Source of the DNA: an uncultured Clostridia bacterium
Lineage (GTDB): Bacteria; Bacillota; Clostridia; TANB77; CAG-508
Length of the DNA stretch: 33,064 bases
Direction of reading: 5' to 3'
Assembly (NCBI GenBank): GCA_947596225.1
Contig: CANQEX010000011.1
Location: 1-33,064 of the forward strand
Shown: piece by piece, positions 1-7,887 of the stretch
Layout: each line of letters begins with the position of its first letter
Position numbering within the stretch: the stretch's first letter is position 1
The notes under the pieces: generated by a model
Seen by the model: only the letters and a program-made list of their open reading frames with translations
Told to the model about the DNA's origin: nothing
Databases searched by the model: none
Made by a program: the position numbers and the translations under genes

Positions 1-770
1 TCATTTCTAAATACTCTTCCCATTTCATATACTCTATCAAAACCACCAACTATTAATCTTTTTAAATTTAACTCTAAAGCAATTCTTAAATACATAGGTA
101 AATCTAAAGTATTATGATGAGTAATAAATGGTCTTGCTTCTGCTCCACCAGATATAGTATTTAAAACTGGTGTATCTACTTCTATATAATTTCTTTCATC
201 TAAAAAATTCTTTATCTCTTTTAAAATTTTACTTCTTAAAATAAAAGTATCTTTAACTTCTGGATTAACAATTAAATCTACATATCTTTGTCTATAACGT
301 AAATCAATATCTTTTAATCCATGAAATTTTTCAGGTAAATCTCTTAAAGCTTTTGTAAGTAAAATAACTTCTTTAGCATGAATAGAAATTTCTTCAGTTC
401 TTGTTTTAAAAACAAAACCTTTTAATCCTATAATATCTCCTATATCAAATGTTTTAAAAGCTTTATATGCTTCTTCTCCTAAATCATTTATACTTACATA
501 GCTTTGAATTTTACCTTTACTGTCTTGTATTGTACAAAAAGATGCTTTTCCCATTATTCTTTTAGCCATAATTCTTCCTGCAATAGAAACATCTTTTCCC
601 TCATATTGTTCATAATTATTTTTTATATCTTCAGAAAATTCAGTTCTATCATATTTTGTTATTTCAAATGGATCTTTACCATTTTCTTGTAGTTCTTTTA
701 ATTTATCTAATCTAACTTGCATTAACTTATTAATATCTTCTGTTTGCATTATTTCATTACTCTCATTCAT
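1..770 (-). CDS. lysS: Lysyl-tRNA synthetase (class II), N-terminal part
   Basis: Charges tRNA-Lys with lysine in the cytoplasm. Only the first ~256 codons are inside the window and the gene runs off the left edge. The visible product starts [16 protein letters not shown]. It then has the OB-fold anticodon-binding domain (about residues 55-150, including [15 protein letters not shown]), the class II motif 1 region ([10 protein letters not shown]) and, at the edge, motif 2 (YEMGRVFRN). These match bacterial LysS closely. The ATG at 770 was chosen because GGGG lies 8 nt upstream; the ATG at 776 meets a stop after four codons. It has its own promoter, although no clear terminator separates it from pepD upstream, so read-through is possible. 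No lysine T-box or riboswitch fits in the short leader. Identification is firm; the C-terminal half is not seen. Confidence 0.95.
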   Translation of the reverse strand, partial: MNESNEIMQTEDINKLMQVRLDKLKELQENGKDPFEITKYDRTEFSEDIKNNYEQYEGKDVSIAGRIMAKRIMGKASFCTIQDSKGKIQSYVSINDLGEEAYKAFKTFDIGDIIGLKGFVFKTRTEEISIHAKEVILLTKALRDLPEKFHGLKDIDLRYRQRYVDLIVNPEVKDTFILRSKILKEIKNFLDERNYIEVDTPVLNTISGGAEARPFITHHNTLDLPMYLRIALELNLKRLIVGGFDRVYEMGRVFRN

Positions 771-806
771 ATTTCATGCCCCTTTTTTATAAATTTTGAC
801 TTAGTT

Positions 807-835
807 ATTATATAATACTTTTTATTTATTGTAAA
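807..835 (-). promoter_or_regulatory. Sigma-A-type promoter of lysS
   Basis: On the minus strand TTTACA (830-835) and TATAAT (807-812) are separated by exactly 17 bp, about 35 bp upstream of the lysS start. The box match and spacing are good; it is untested experimentally. Confidence 0.7.
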
Positions 836-869
836 CTAGTTTTTTCGAAAATAAAGTCAATTTCTTATA

Positions 870-2246
870 TTAATTTTCTACTATTTCTTTAACATATCTT
901 GAAATTTTTTCTAAAGATTTTATAGATACTCTCTCATTTGGACTATGTGCATCATAAATATCTGGACCTATAGCTACATATTCTAAACCTTTAATTTTAC
1001 TTGCAAAAAATCCACCTTCAACAACACCTTGTGTAACAATTTTTTCTAATTTTTCATCATACAATTTTTTATATTGCTCTATACACATAGTAATTAAACT
1101 ATTTTCTTTGCTTGGATTTACACCTTTTAGTTCTTGTTTCCAATCAATTTCTAATTTATATTTTTCTAACAATTTATTTAATCTTTCTAAAAAAATATCT
1201 CTTAATCCTAGATCATTTGCTCTTGTAGAATATCCAATCTTAATATATTTTTCATCTTGTTTTATAAAAGCCATATTAGAAGATAAAACAATATTATCAT
1301 TTTCATAATTTATAACTCCATTTTCATACTCATATATAAAATTAATTATTCTATTTGTAACACTTTTTGACAAACACAAATTATTTGAATTATCCACACT
1401 CTCTAAATAAATTTCCACATTCTCAAAATTTTGTTTTTGTAATTTAATTAAATTTTCCACATTTTTTAAAACACTTGGTAATACATAAAAATTTACACTA
1501 AAATCTCTTGGAATTACATTAACTTTACTTCCACCTGAAACTTGTTTTATATAAATATCATCTATTTGTTTTAAAATATCAATTCCCAATTTTATAGGAT
1601 TTCCTCTTTTTTTATCACCTATGTTTCCTCCTGAATGACCACCTTTAAAATTTTTATATACCAATCTATATTCTAAATAATTTTGTGGCACATTTATATA
1701 TTCACATTTTATTTTAGATATCCATTCTAAACAATTTGCAGAACCTACTAATATTTTTCCTTCTTTTCCACAATCTAAAGATATTATTTTTTTGCTTTCT
1801 AAATTACTTAAATCAATTTCTTTTGCACCAATCATTGTTGTTTCTTCTTGAACTGTAAAAATAGTTTCAATTTTTCCTGCTTTTATTTCTTTTGAGTCTA
1901 ATAATCCCAAAATTATAGCAACACCAATTCCATTATCTGCCCCTAGAGTAGTTCCTTTTGCTTTTATAAAACCATTTTCTTGATATATATTAATTGGATC
2001 TTTTAAAAAATTATGTTCTATGTTTTCCATTTTCTCACATATCATATCTGTATGTGCTTGAAAAGCTAATGTTTCTTTATTTTCACAAGTTGCATCTTTT
2101 TTTATAATTACATTATAATATTTATCTGTGTAATACTCTAAATTTCTTTTCTTTGCAAAATTTATTAAATAATTACTTATTTCTTTTTCATTTCCAGATT
2201 CTCTTGGAATTTGGCTTATTTCATTAAAAAACTTTAATACTTCCAT
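870..2246 (-). CDS. pepD: Aminoacyl-histidine dipeptidase PepD (M20C metallopeptidase)
   Basis: Cytosolic zinc dipeptidase that splits dipeptides; the family is known as aminoacyl-histidine dipeptidase or Xaa-His dipeptidase. The 458 residues are near the usual ~480. Metal and catalytic signatures are visible: AHTDM (His65, Asp67), GADNGIG (Asp104), QEETTMIGA (Glu134/Glu135), a later SLDCGKEG, HSGG, and the C-terminal DAHSPNERVSI that carries the last metal-ligand His. The start has AAAGAGGTG 5 nt upstream. It is the last gene of the minus-strand operon, 14 bp behind the ABC ATPase gene and downstream of the histidine leader. A dipeptidase that releases histidine in a histidine-controlled importer operon makes metabolic sense. 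Family assignment is firm. The histidine preference comes from the family name and context and was not read from active-site residues. Confidence 0.92.
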   Translation of the reverse strand: MEVLKFFNEISQIPRESGNEKEISNYLINFAKKRNLEYYTDKYYNVIIKKDATCENKETLAFQAHTDMICEKMENIEHNFLKDPINIYQENGFIKAKGTTLGADNGIGVAIILGLLDSKEIKAGKIETIFTVQEETTMIGAKEIDLSNLESKKIISLDCGKEGKILVGSANCLEWISKIKCEYINVPQNYLEYRLVYKNFKGGHSGGNIGDKKRGNPIKLGIDILKQIDDIYIKQVSGGSKVNVIPRDFSVNFYVLPSVLKNVENLIKLQKQNFENVEIYLESVDNSNNLCLSKSVTNRIINFIYEYENGVINYENDNIVLSSNMAFIKQDEKYIKIGYSTRANDLGLRDIFLERLNKLLEKYKLEIDWKQELKGVNPSKENSLITMCIEQYKKLYDEKLEKIVTQGVVEGGFFASKIKGLEYVAIGPDIYDAHSPNERVSIKSLEKISRYVKEIVEN

Positions 2247-2260
2247 TTTTTCACCTCTTT

Positions 2261-3022
2261 TTAAACATTTAAAAATCTTTTTAAAAACTCTTTTGTTCTT
2301 TTTTCTTTAGGTTTTTTTATTAAATTACTATTTCCCTCTTCAATAATAATTCCTTTATCCATAAAAATAACTTTATCTGCTACTTCTTCTGCAAATTTTA
2401 TTTCATGAGTAACTATAATCATTGTTACTTTTTCTTTAGCAAGTTTTTTTATTACTTCTAAAACCTCTCCAACAAGTTCTGGATCTAAACTACTTGTTGG
2501 CTCATCCATACAAAGGATTTTAGGATTTATGGCTAAAGCTCTTATAATAGCTATTCTTTGTTTTTGACCTCCTGATAAATCACAAGGATATGAATCTTTT
2601 TTATTAATTAACCCCATTTTTTGCAATAACTCACATGCTCTATCTTCTGCAGATTTTTTATCCATTTTTAAAACATAAATTAATGATTCTGTTATATTCT
2701 CTTTTACTGTTAAATGAGGAAATAAATTAAAATCTTGAAATACCATTCCTGTATCCATATTAATTTTATTTAAGATTTTTTTATCATTATAAATAGGAAT
2801 TGAATTTTTATATTCTTTTATCATTTCTTTTCCATTTATGGTTATATTTCCTGATGTTATTTTTTCTAAATTATTTATACATCTTAATAATGTTGATTTA
2901 CCAGAACCAGATGGTCCCAAAATTACTAATGTTTCACCTTCATTTACATTAAAAGATATATTTTTTATAACTTCTAAATTATCATATTTTTTAGATAATT
3001 CTTTTACTTCTAATACACTCAA
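2261..3022 (-). CDS. Polar amino-acid ABC importer, ATP-binding subunit (probably histidine)
   Basis: Cytoplasmic ATPase that powers uptake by the permease encoded just upstream. It shows Walker A (GPSGSGKST), Q-loop (VFQDFN), signature LSGGQKQRIAI, Walker B (ILCMDEPTSSLD) and the switch His (VTHE), the pattern of the HisP/GlnQ family at ordinary length (~250 residues). The start is uncertain. An open frame begins at a GTG (3031) followed by ATG (3028), but the Shine-Dalgarno AAAGAGGTGATG overlaps those codons, while a TTG at 3022 sits 8 nt after the GG. I prefer TTG 3022, giving LSVLEVKELSKKYDN. It lies between the permease gene and pepD with gaps of about 14 bp on each side. The substrate is inferred from the histidine leader at 4659-4697. 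Confidence 0.93.
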   Translation of the reverse strand: MSVLEVKELSKKYDNLEVIKNISFNVNEGETLVILGPSGSGKSTLLRCINNLEKITSGNITINGKEMIKEYKNSIPIYNDKKILNKINMDTGMVFQDFNLFPHLTVKENITESLIYVLKMDKKSAEDRACELLQKMGLINKKDSYPCDLSGGQKQRIAIIRALAINPKILCMDEPTSSLDPELVGEVLEVIKKLAKEKVTMIIVTHEIKFAEEVADKVIFMDKGIIIEEGNSNLIKKPKEKRTKEFLKRFLNV

Positions 3023-3036
3023 AATCATCACCTCTT

Positions 3037-3687
3037 TTAACTATAATACTCTAGTTTTCTCTCTATTCTACTAAATGCAATAGAAATTATAAAAACTAAA
3101 ACTAAATAATACATACCTACTAAAACAAGTGGTATTACAGAAAAATTGTAGCTTGCTTGTTTTTGTGCTAAAGCAAACATTTCAGTAACTCCAATAATTT
3201 GTGCTAAAGAGGTTGTTTTAATTAAAGAAATAACTTCATTTGACATAGCTGGTAAAATAATTTTTATTGTTTGTGGAAGAAGTATTAGGAAAAAAGTTTG
3301 AAATTTATTAAAACCTAAAGTATATGCAGCTTCACTTTGACCAATAGATATACTATTTATTCCACTTCTAAAAATTTCTGAAAAATATGCTGTGTAATTT
3401 ATTACAAATGCTATTATTATTGCCACAAATCGATCATATTTTATATTAAATAAGTAATATGGGCAAAAATACACAACTATTATCTGTAACATTATTGGAG
3501 TTCCTCTTATTATTAAAATATATACTTTCATTAAATAAGAAAAAATTTTATTTTTAGAATTTCTAATTAATGCAACTATAATTCCTAAAGGAATAGCTAT
3601 AATTAATGTTATTATAAAAATTTTTAAAGACATTCCAATTCCTGAAAATAAAATTTTAATAACTGATATAATCTGTTTTATATTCAT
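3037..3687 (-). CDS. Polar amino-acid ABC importer, permease subunit (probably histidine)
   Basis: Inner-membrane subunit of the HisMQ/GlnP type, 216 residues with about five hydrophobic segments. The EAA loop that docks the ATPase is clear (SEAAYTLGFNKFQ followed by LLPQTIKIILPA). The ATG at 3687 follows TTTGGAGG by 8 nt; the longer frame to 3717 would begin inside the neighbouring gene with no ribosome site. Its ribosome site lies inside the 3' end of the binding-protein gene and the two genes are separated by a single base, which suggests translational coupling. Only one permease gene is present, so a homodimer is expected, as in many Gram-positive polar amino-acid importers. Confidence 0.93.
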   Translation of the reverse strand: MNIKQIISVIKILFSGIGMSLKIFIITLIIAIPLGIIVALIRNSKNKIFSYLMKVYILIIRGTPIMLQIIVVYFCPYYLFNIKYDRFVAIIIAFVINYTAYFSEIFRSGINSISIGQSEAAYTLGFNKFQTFFLILLPQTIKIILPAMSNEVISLIKTTSLAQIIGVTEMFALAQKQASYNFSVIPLVLVGMYYLVLVFIISIAFSRIERKLEYYS

Positions 3688-3688
3688 T

Positions 3689-4486
3689 TTATTTTTCCTC
3701 CAAATTATCTTTGACAATAATCATATTTTTTCCAAACCATTTTTCAGATATATTTTCAAGTACACCCTCTTTTTTTAATTCATATAAAGCATTTTGAATT
3801 CTATCTCTTAGTTCTGTATTACCTTGTTTAAAAGCAATAACACTTCCATTTGTTTTAGATATGTCTTTAGAATCTATAGTAACAAAATCTTTATTTTTAG
3901 ATTTTATTAGATAATTACCAATTATACTTGAAGTAAATACTGCATCTACCCCTCCTGTTTCTAAATCCATAAAAGCTGTTAAATAATCACTATATTCAAT
4001 AATTTCAATATTTTTTCCAAACTCCGAATTTTCTAAATCTAATTCTTGAACAGAACCTGTTTGAACTCCTATTTTTTTACCTTTTAACTCTTCTTGATTT
4101 TTTATATTACTATTATTAGGTAATACAAAATACATTTCACCTTTTATATAAGGTTCAGTCAAAGTCATTGTTTTTGCTCTTTCTTCACTATAAGCAAAGC
4201 CATTCCATATACAATCTATATTTCCAGAATCTAATTCCTGTTCTTTAGATGCCCATGATATTTGCTGTAACTTTAATTCCATATCTAACTTATCACAAAC
4301 AGCTTTTGCTAAATCAATATCAAAACCTACTATTTCATTATTTTCATCTCTAAACCCCATAGGTGGAAAACTATCATCCAATCCTATAATTAATTCATTT
4401 TTTTCTATTTTTTTATCTTGTTTTAAAAAAACACATCCTAAACCTAATAAAATTATTATTAAAATAAAAATCACTATTTTTTTCAT
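3689..4486 (-). CDS. Amino-acid ABC importer, substrate-binding lipoprotein (probably histidine)
   Basis: Extracellular solute-binding protein of family 3, 265 residues, anchored as a lipoprotein. The N-terminus has a short charged segment, a hydrophobic stretch and the lipobox LGLGC, making Cys18 the lipidated residue. The mature part shows the family hallmarks: IIGLDDSFPPMGFRDENNEIVGFDIDLAKAV in pieces, SEERAKTM with the carboxylate-binding Arg, KGKKIGVQTGSV, and GGVDAVFTSS. The ATG at 4486 has GGAGG 7 nt upstream; the longer frame to 4528 has none and overlaps leader structure. It is the first structural gene after the histidine attenuator. Specificity for histidine is an inference from that leader. 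Binding-site residues alone would not tell histidine from arginine, glutamine or cystine. Confidence 0.93.
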   Translation of the reverse strand: MKKIVIFILIIILLGLGCVFLKQDKKIEKNELIIGLDDSFPPMGFRDENNEIVGFDIDLAKAVCDKLDMELKLQQISWASKEQELDSGNIDCIWNGFAYSEERAKTMTLTEPYIKGEMYFVLPNNSNIKNQEELKGKKIGVQTGSVQELDLENSEFGKNIEIIEYSDYLTAFMDLETGGVDAVFTSSIIGNYLIKSKNKDFVTIDSKDISKTNGSVIAFKQGNTELRDRIQNALYELKKEGVLENISEKWFGKNMIIVKDNLEEK

Positions 4487-4548
4487 AATATACCTCCTAT
4501 ATTTTTTATAAAAAAAGATTTTTTCCATTATGCGCGCTATTTAATGGA

Positions 4549-4658
4549 AGAAACAAAAAGAGCTTTAAAGGTACGAGTACCCTTAAAGCTCTTAAAACAT
4601 TAAAGGCACAAGCATCATCAATAGCTCGTGCCTAATTATTTAAAAGACACAAGCTATT
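4549..4658 (-). promoter_or_regulatory. Transcription attenuator behind the His leader peptide
   Basis: Segments are numbered along the minus-strand transcript. Arm 1 (4658-4646, AATAGCTTGTGTC) starts right after the leader stop codon and can pair over 13 bp with arm 2 (4632-4620, GGCACGAGCTATT). Arm 2 can instead pair over 9 bp (4632-4624) with arm 3 (4613-4605, GCTTGTGCC). Arm 3 with its 3' flank (4609-4600, GTGCCTTTAA) can also pair over 10 bp with 4586-4577 (TTAAGGGTAC), which is the 5' arm of the terminator. The terminator has 17-nt arms (4593-4577 and 4574-4558), a 2-nt loop and then TTTGTTTC. These are mutually exclusive folds of the classical attenuator kind. Pairings were checked by eye and energies were not computed. 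Confidence 0.8.
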
Positions 4659-4697
4659 TTAATGATGATGTTTGTTACCATTTAATGAATATTTCAT
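4659..4697 (-). CDS. Histidine leader peptide MKYSLNGNKHHH
   Basis: A 12-codon reading frame whose last three sense codons are all histidine (CAT CAT CAT) before TAA. AAAAGGAG lies 7 nt upstream of its ATG and a good promoter lies 29 bp beyond. The peptide is followed at once by competing hairpins and an intrinsic terminator, and then by an amino-acid ABC importer. This is the layout of ribosome-mediated attenuation: when charged tRNA-His is scarce the ribosome pauses on the CAT run and changes the fold of the downstream RNA. The product is a regulatory signal with no expected enzymatic role. In Bacillota, amino-acid genes are more often controlled by T-boxes, which makes a histidine leader peptide noteworthy. 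Confidence 0.85.
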   Translation of the reverse strand: MKYSLNGNKHHH

Positions 4698-4725
4698 AAA
4701 AAATCTCCTTTTAATTTATGTATTA

Positions 4726-4755
4726 ATGATAACATGTTTTTATGTATCTTGTCAA
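4726..4755 (-). promoter_or_regulatory. Promoter of the histidine leader / importer operon
   Basis: Minus-strand TTGACA (4750-4755) and TATCAT (4726-4731) are separated by 18 bp. Transcription would start near 4719, giving a short 5' end before the leader ATG at 4697. Confidence 0.7.
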
Positions 4756-4771
4756 TTAAAACTTCTAAAAT

Positions 4772-4800
4772 TTCCTATTTTATGTAAAATATGGTATAAT
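4772..4800 (+). promoter_or_regulatory. Extended -10 promoter for the WG-repeat gene
   Basis: TGGTATAAT ends at 4800, a perfect -10 with the TGn extension. The -35 (TTCCTA, 4772-4777) is poor. The site lies about 40 bp upstream of the next plus-strand gene. Confidence 0.55.
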
Positions 4801-4840
4801 TATAGTAGAAGAGTGGTATTATAAATATAGGAGATATATT

Positions 4841-5758
4841 ATGAAAATAAAAGTAATAACTCTGATAACAATATTTATAATAGCAGAAATTAGTGTTATC
4901 TTATTAGTTTTTGCTATAACCAACAATAATAATTATTATTTAACAAATGCATATAATGGTTCAAAAGATCTTTCTTATATAAAAGCTTGTATTGATGAAG
5001 ATGAATATTATTTATTTGAAGATAAAGGACAAAAATATATTTTATTAAAATTTATTGTATCAGAGTATGCTTCTAAAATTGAAATAGACTCAATTAATTT
5101 AATAAATGAGAATTATGATACTTCAAATCATTTAAGCTTAAATTTTGATATAGAATCTAAAATTGAAAAAAATGATGATTTTGTTCCTGCATTTGCTCCA
5201 ACTACAGTATACAAATGTACAACTATTAAGTTAAAAAACAATATTTCTGGATTAACTGTTAATGGAAAAGAATATAATAAATTTGATGGAGGAATCATCT
5301 CACAAGGACATAATAAATTTGGATTTATAGATGGTAATGGAAATATTACTATAGAACTAAAATACGATTCTTTACAACCATTAGAACAAGAAGTATATAA
5401 TACCGAAACTCAAAATTATGATATTGCAGATAGCTATAAAAATTACTTATTAGCTTGTAAAAATGGAAAATATGGTATTTTAGATAAAAATGGAAATACA
5501 CTTATAGAATGTATTTATTCATATATTCTACAACATACTGAAAATACTTTTATGGTAAATTATTTTGATGAAAAAACTCAAAAAAATAAAATTGGAAAAA
5601 TTGATATAAATGGGAATTTATTAAAAGGATTTATAGATGGAACTTTACCTATTAGTGAAGGTGTAACAAATTACTTCACCGAGCAACATTCTTTTATTTT
5701 AAATAATAATAAAGGCATTATAGATAAAGACTTAAATATTGTTGATGTTCCTAGATAA
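4841..5758 (+). CDS. WG-repeat protein, membrane-anchored or secreted
   Basis: 305 residues. The first ~30 (MKIKVITLITIFIIAEISVI and onward) form a signal peptide or signal anchor, so most of the chain should lie outside the membrane. The C-terminal half has several degenerate WG-type repeats: NKFGFIDGNGNITIELKYDS, GKYGILDKNGNTLIECIYS, KIGKIDINGNLL and NKGIIDKDLNIV. Each has the pattern K/G-x-G-hydrophobic-D-x-N-G-N typical of the WG/KWG family, thought to form beta-propeller-like folds. The middle, about residues 60-140, has no family I recognise. The start at 4841 has AGGAG 7 nt upstream. The gene stands alone, divergent from the histidine operon and convergent with aspS. Function is unknown; binding at the cell surface is a guess from the family. 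Confidence 0.8.
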   Translation: MKIKVITLITIFIIAEISVILLVFAITNNNNYYLTNAYNGSKDLSYIKACIDEDEYYLFEDKGQKYILLKFIVSEYASKIEIDSINLINENYDTSNHLSLNFDIESKIEKNDDFVPAFAPTTVYKCTTIKLKNNISGLTVNGKEYNKFDGGIISQGHNKFGFIDGNGNITIELKYDSLQPLEQEVYNTETQNYDIADSYKNYLLACKNGKYGILDKNGNTLIECIYSYILQHTENTFMVNYFDEKTQKNKIGKIDINGNLLKGFIDGTLPISEGVTNYFTEQHSFILNNNKGIIDKDLNIVDVPR

Positions 5759-5770
5759 CAATTTTAAACT

Positions 5771-5805
5771 TAAAGGTTTCACCTAAAATTTAAGTGAAAC
5801 CTTTA
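5771..5805. terminator. Bidirectional terminator between the WG-repeat gene and aspS
   Basis: Perfect 12-bp inverted repeat TAAAGGTTTCAC / GTGAAACCTTTA with an 11-nt loop, between convergent genes. A T-rich run follows on the plus strand; the tract on the other side is weaker. Confidence 0.75.
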
Positions 5806-5812
5806 ATATTTT

Positions 5813-7576
5813 TTATTTCAAATCTAATTTAATATGAACTTCCTTTAACTGCCTATCTGTAACATTTCCTGGTGCTCCCATTAATAAATCTTGAGCTTTT
5901 GAATTCATTGGAAATGCAATTACTTCTCTTATTGATTCCTCACCAGTTAAAAGCATTAACATTCTATCAACACCTGGTGCAATTCCTGCATGTGGTGGTG
6001 CACCATAATGAAAAGCTTTATATAAAGCAGAAAATCTAGTCATGATTTCTTCTTCAGTATATCCAGCAATTTCGAAAGCTTTAACCATTATCTCTGGATC
6101 ATGATTTCTTACAGCTCCTGAAGAAAGTTCTATTCCATTACATACAATATCATATTGATAAGCATAAATATCTAACGGATCTTTAGTAAGTAATGCTTCC
6201 ATTCCACCTTGTGGCATTGAAAATGGATTATGAGAAAATTCTAACTTTCCATTATCTGCTATTTCAAACATTGGAAAGTCAACAATCCAACAAAATTTAT
6301 ACACAGAATCATCAATAAGATTTTGTCTTATACCTATTTCTTTTCTTATTTCACCTGCTATCTTTTCAACAATACCTTTATGTTCTGCAATAAAAAATAT
6401 ACTATCTCCTTCTTTTGTATCTGTTTTAGTTAATAATTCTTCTCTTGCTTCATCTGGTATTAATTTTGCAATAGGACCTTGAAGAGTTCTATCTTCATTT
6501 ACTTTAAGCCAAGCTAAACCTTTTGCTTTACATTCATTTACTGCAAATTCTTCCATTGCATCATAAAAAGTTCTAGTTGCATCAGCTCCATTTGGCAATG
6601 TTATTGTTCTAACTATTTTTCCATTAAATACTTTTATATCTAATTTTTCAAAAATTTCTGTAACATCTTTTATTATTAAAGGATTTCTTAAATCTGGTTT
6701 ATCTGTACCATATTTTAGCATTGCTTCTTCATATGGAATTCTTGGAAATGGATATTCTGCAACTTTTTTATCTGAAAATTTTGTAAAAGTATTATAAATA
6801 ACTTTTTCCATAATTTCAAAAACATCTTCTTGTGTAGCAAAAGCCATTTCCATATCTAATTGATAAAATTCACCTGGTGACCTATCTGCTCTTGCATCTT
6901 CATCTCTAAAACATGGTGCTATTTGAAAATATTTATCTATTCCTGATACCATTAATAATTGTTTAAATTGTTGTGGAGCCTGTGGAAGTGCATAAAATTT
7001 TCCTGGATATATTCTACTAGGTACTAAATAATCTCTAGCTCCTTCTGGTGATGAACTTGTAAGTATTGGTGTTTGAACTTCTAAAAATCCCTGTTCAATC
7101 ATTTGCATTCTTAAAAATTGTATAAGCTTTGCTCTTAATTTTAAATTTTCTAAATTTTTTCTTGATCTTAAATCTAAAAATCTATATTCTAATCTTAAAT
7201 CTTCTCTAACAGTTCTATTATTTTGCAAATCAAATGGTAAAGATTTTGTTCTTTTTCCTAAAATTTCAATATTTTCTGCAAATAATTCCACTGTACCAGT
7301 TTCTATTGACCTATTTATTGTTTCTTTATCTCTTAATCTAACTTTTCCAGAAACTGTTATTGTAGATTCAACTGGTATCTTGGCAGCAAAATCTACTTTT
7401 TTATCATCACCAGAAATTACTACTTGAGTAATTCCATACTGATCTCTTAAATCAATAAATAATACTCCACCTAAATCTCGAATTGTATCTACCCATCCTG
7501 CTAATTTAATTTCTTCTCCTACATTTTTCTCTCGTAATTCAGAACAGTTATATGTTCTATACCTGTTTTCCTTCAT
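5813..7576 (-). CDS. aspS: Aspartyl-tRNA synthetase (bacterial type)
   Basis: Attaches aspartate to tRNA-Asp. The 587 residues match the usual bacterial length. The N-terminal OB-fold anticodon-binding domain (LAGWVDTIRDLGGVLFIDLRD in pieces) is followed by class II motif 2 (FRDEDARADRSPGEFYQLD), a GAD insertion in the middle and motif 3 (GIAPGVDRMLMLLTG). The ATG at 7576 has AAAAAGGAG 8 nt upstream. The frame stays open to 7636, but that extension crosses the T-box terminator and was rejected. Control is by an aspartate T-box in the leader. Whether the enzyme is discriminating (Asp only) or also charges tRNA-Asn cannot be decided here. Confidence 0.97.
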   Translation of the reverse strand: MKENRYRTYNCSELREKNVGEEIKLAGWVDTIRDLGGVLFIDLRDQYGITQVVISGDDKKVDFAAKIPVESTITVSGKVRLRDKETINRSIETGTVELFAENIEILGKRTKSLPFDLQNNRTVREDLRLEYRFLDLRSRKNLENLKLRAKLIQFLRMQMIEQGFLEVQTPILTSSSPEGARDYLVPSRIYPGKFYALPQAPQQFKQLLMVSGIDKYFQIAPCFRDEDARADRSPGEFYQLDMEMAFATQEDVFEIMEKVIYNTFTKFSDKKVAEYPFPRIPYEEAMLKYGTDKPDLRNPLIIKDVTEIFEKLDIKVFNGKIVRTITLPNGADATRTFYDAMEEFAVNECKAKGLAWLKVNEDRTLQGPIAKLIPDEAREELLTKTDTKEGDSIFFIAEHKGIVEKIAGEIRKEIGIRQNLIDDSVYKFCWIVDFPMFEIADNGKLEFSHNPFSMPQGGMEALLTKDPLDIYAYQYDIVCNGIELSSGAVRNHDPEIMVKAFEIAGYTEEEIMTRFSALYKAFHYGAPPHAGIAPGVDRMLMLLTGEESIREVIAFPMNSKAQDLLMGAPGNVTDRQLKEVHIKLDLK

Positions 7577-7620
7577 AAAAATCACTCCTTTTTTCTTTTT
7601 TACATAGGGACGGAAATAAT

Positions 7621-7836
7621 ACAAAAAAGCTTTCATCTCTGTAACTTTAGTTACAGGGACGAAAGCTTTACTTCCGCGGTGCCACCCTATTTGAAAACAA
7701 AATGTTTTCCACTTTTAAATGTAAAAATTCGCTCCAATGTGTCTCACTAAAAGAACTTAATTTAAAATGCTCTCAGCTAATAGCATTTCTCTCTGTAAAA
7801 TGTTTTTCTAATAGCTTCCATCTTCATAGCAATATT
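7621..7836 (-). promoter_or_regulatory. T-box leader of aspS (aspartate-specific)
   Basis: The minus strand carries the conserved T-box core AGGGTGGCACCGCGG (7688-7674). It is followed by a long terminator hairpin with arms 7669-7650 and 7645-7626 (AAAGCTTTCGTCCCTGTAAC against its near complement) and a T-run. Upstream lie Stem I-like parts: AGAGAG, a hairpin with GCTGAGAGC, and GTGAGACACATTGGAGC. The GAC triplet at 7743-7741 is the likely specifier for Asp. The bulge reads TGGC, and its C would pair with G73, the discriminator of tRNA-Asp. Uncharged tRNA-Asp should bind and favour the antiterminator. The core is certain; the specifier position is by eye. Confidence 0.92.
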
Positions 7837-7842
7837 TTATAT

Positions 7843-7872
7843 ATTATAATATATTTTAAACTGATATGTCAA
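7843..7872 (-). promoter_or_regulatory. Promoter of the aspS T-box transcript
   Basis: TTGACA (7867-7872) and TATAAT (7843-7848) with 18 bp between, directly upstream of the T-box. The -35 lies just beyond the mltG stop codon. Confidence 0.75.
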
Positions 7873-7887
7873 TGTTTATACCTCATT

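Noticed and set aside
504..692. 62-codon plus-strand frame opposite lysS
   Set aside because: It is antisense to a conserved part of lysS; composition is Phe/Ile/Ser-rich as expected for a shadow.
4521..4550. Hairpin CCATTA / TAATGG just after the His attenuator as a second regulatory stem
   Set aside because: Only 6-8 bp with a long loop and no partner in the attenuator; it is downstream of the terminator and probably incidental.
7577..7636. N-terminal extension of aspS to 7636
   Set aside because: It runs through the T-box terminator and leader. The ATG at 7576 has a good ribosome site and begins the normal AspRS N-terminus.
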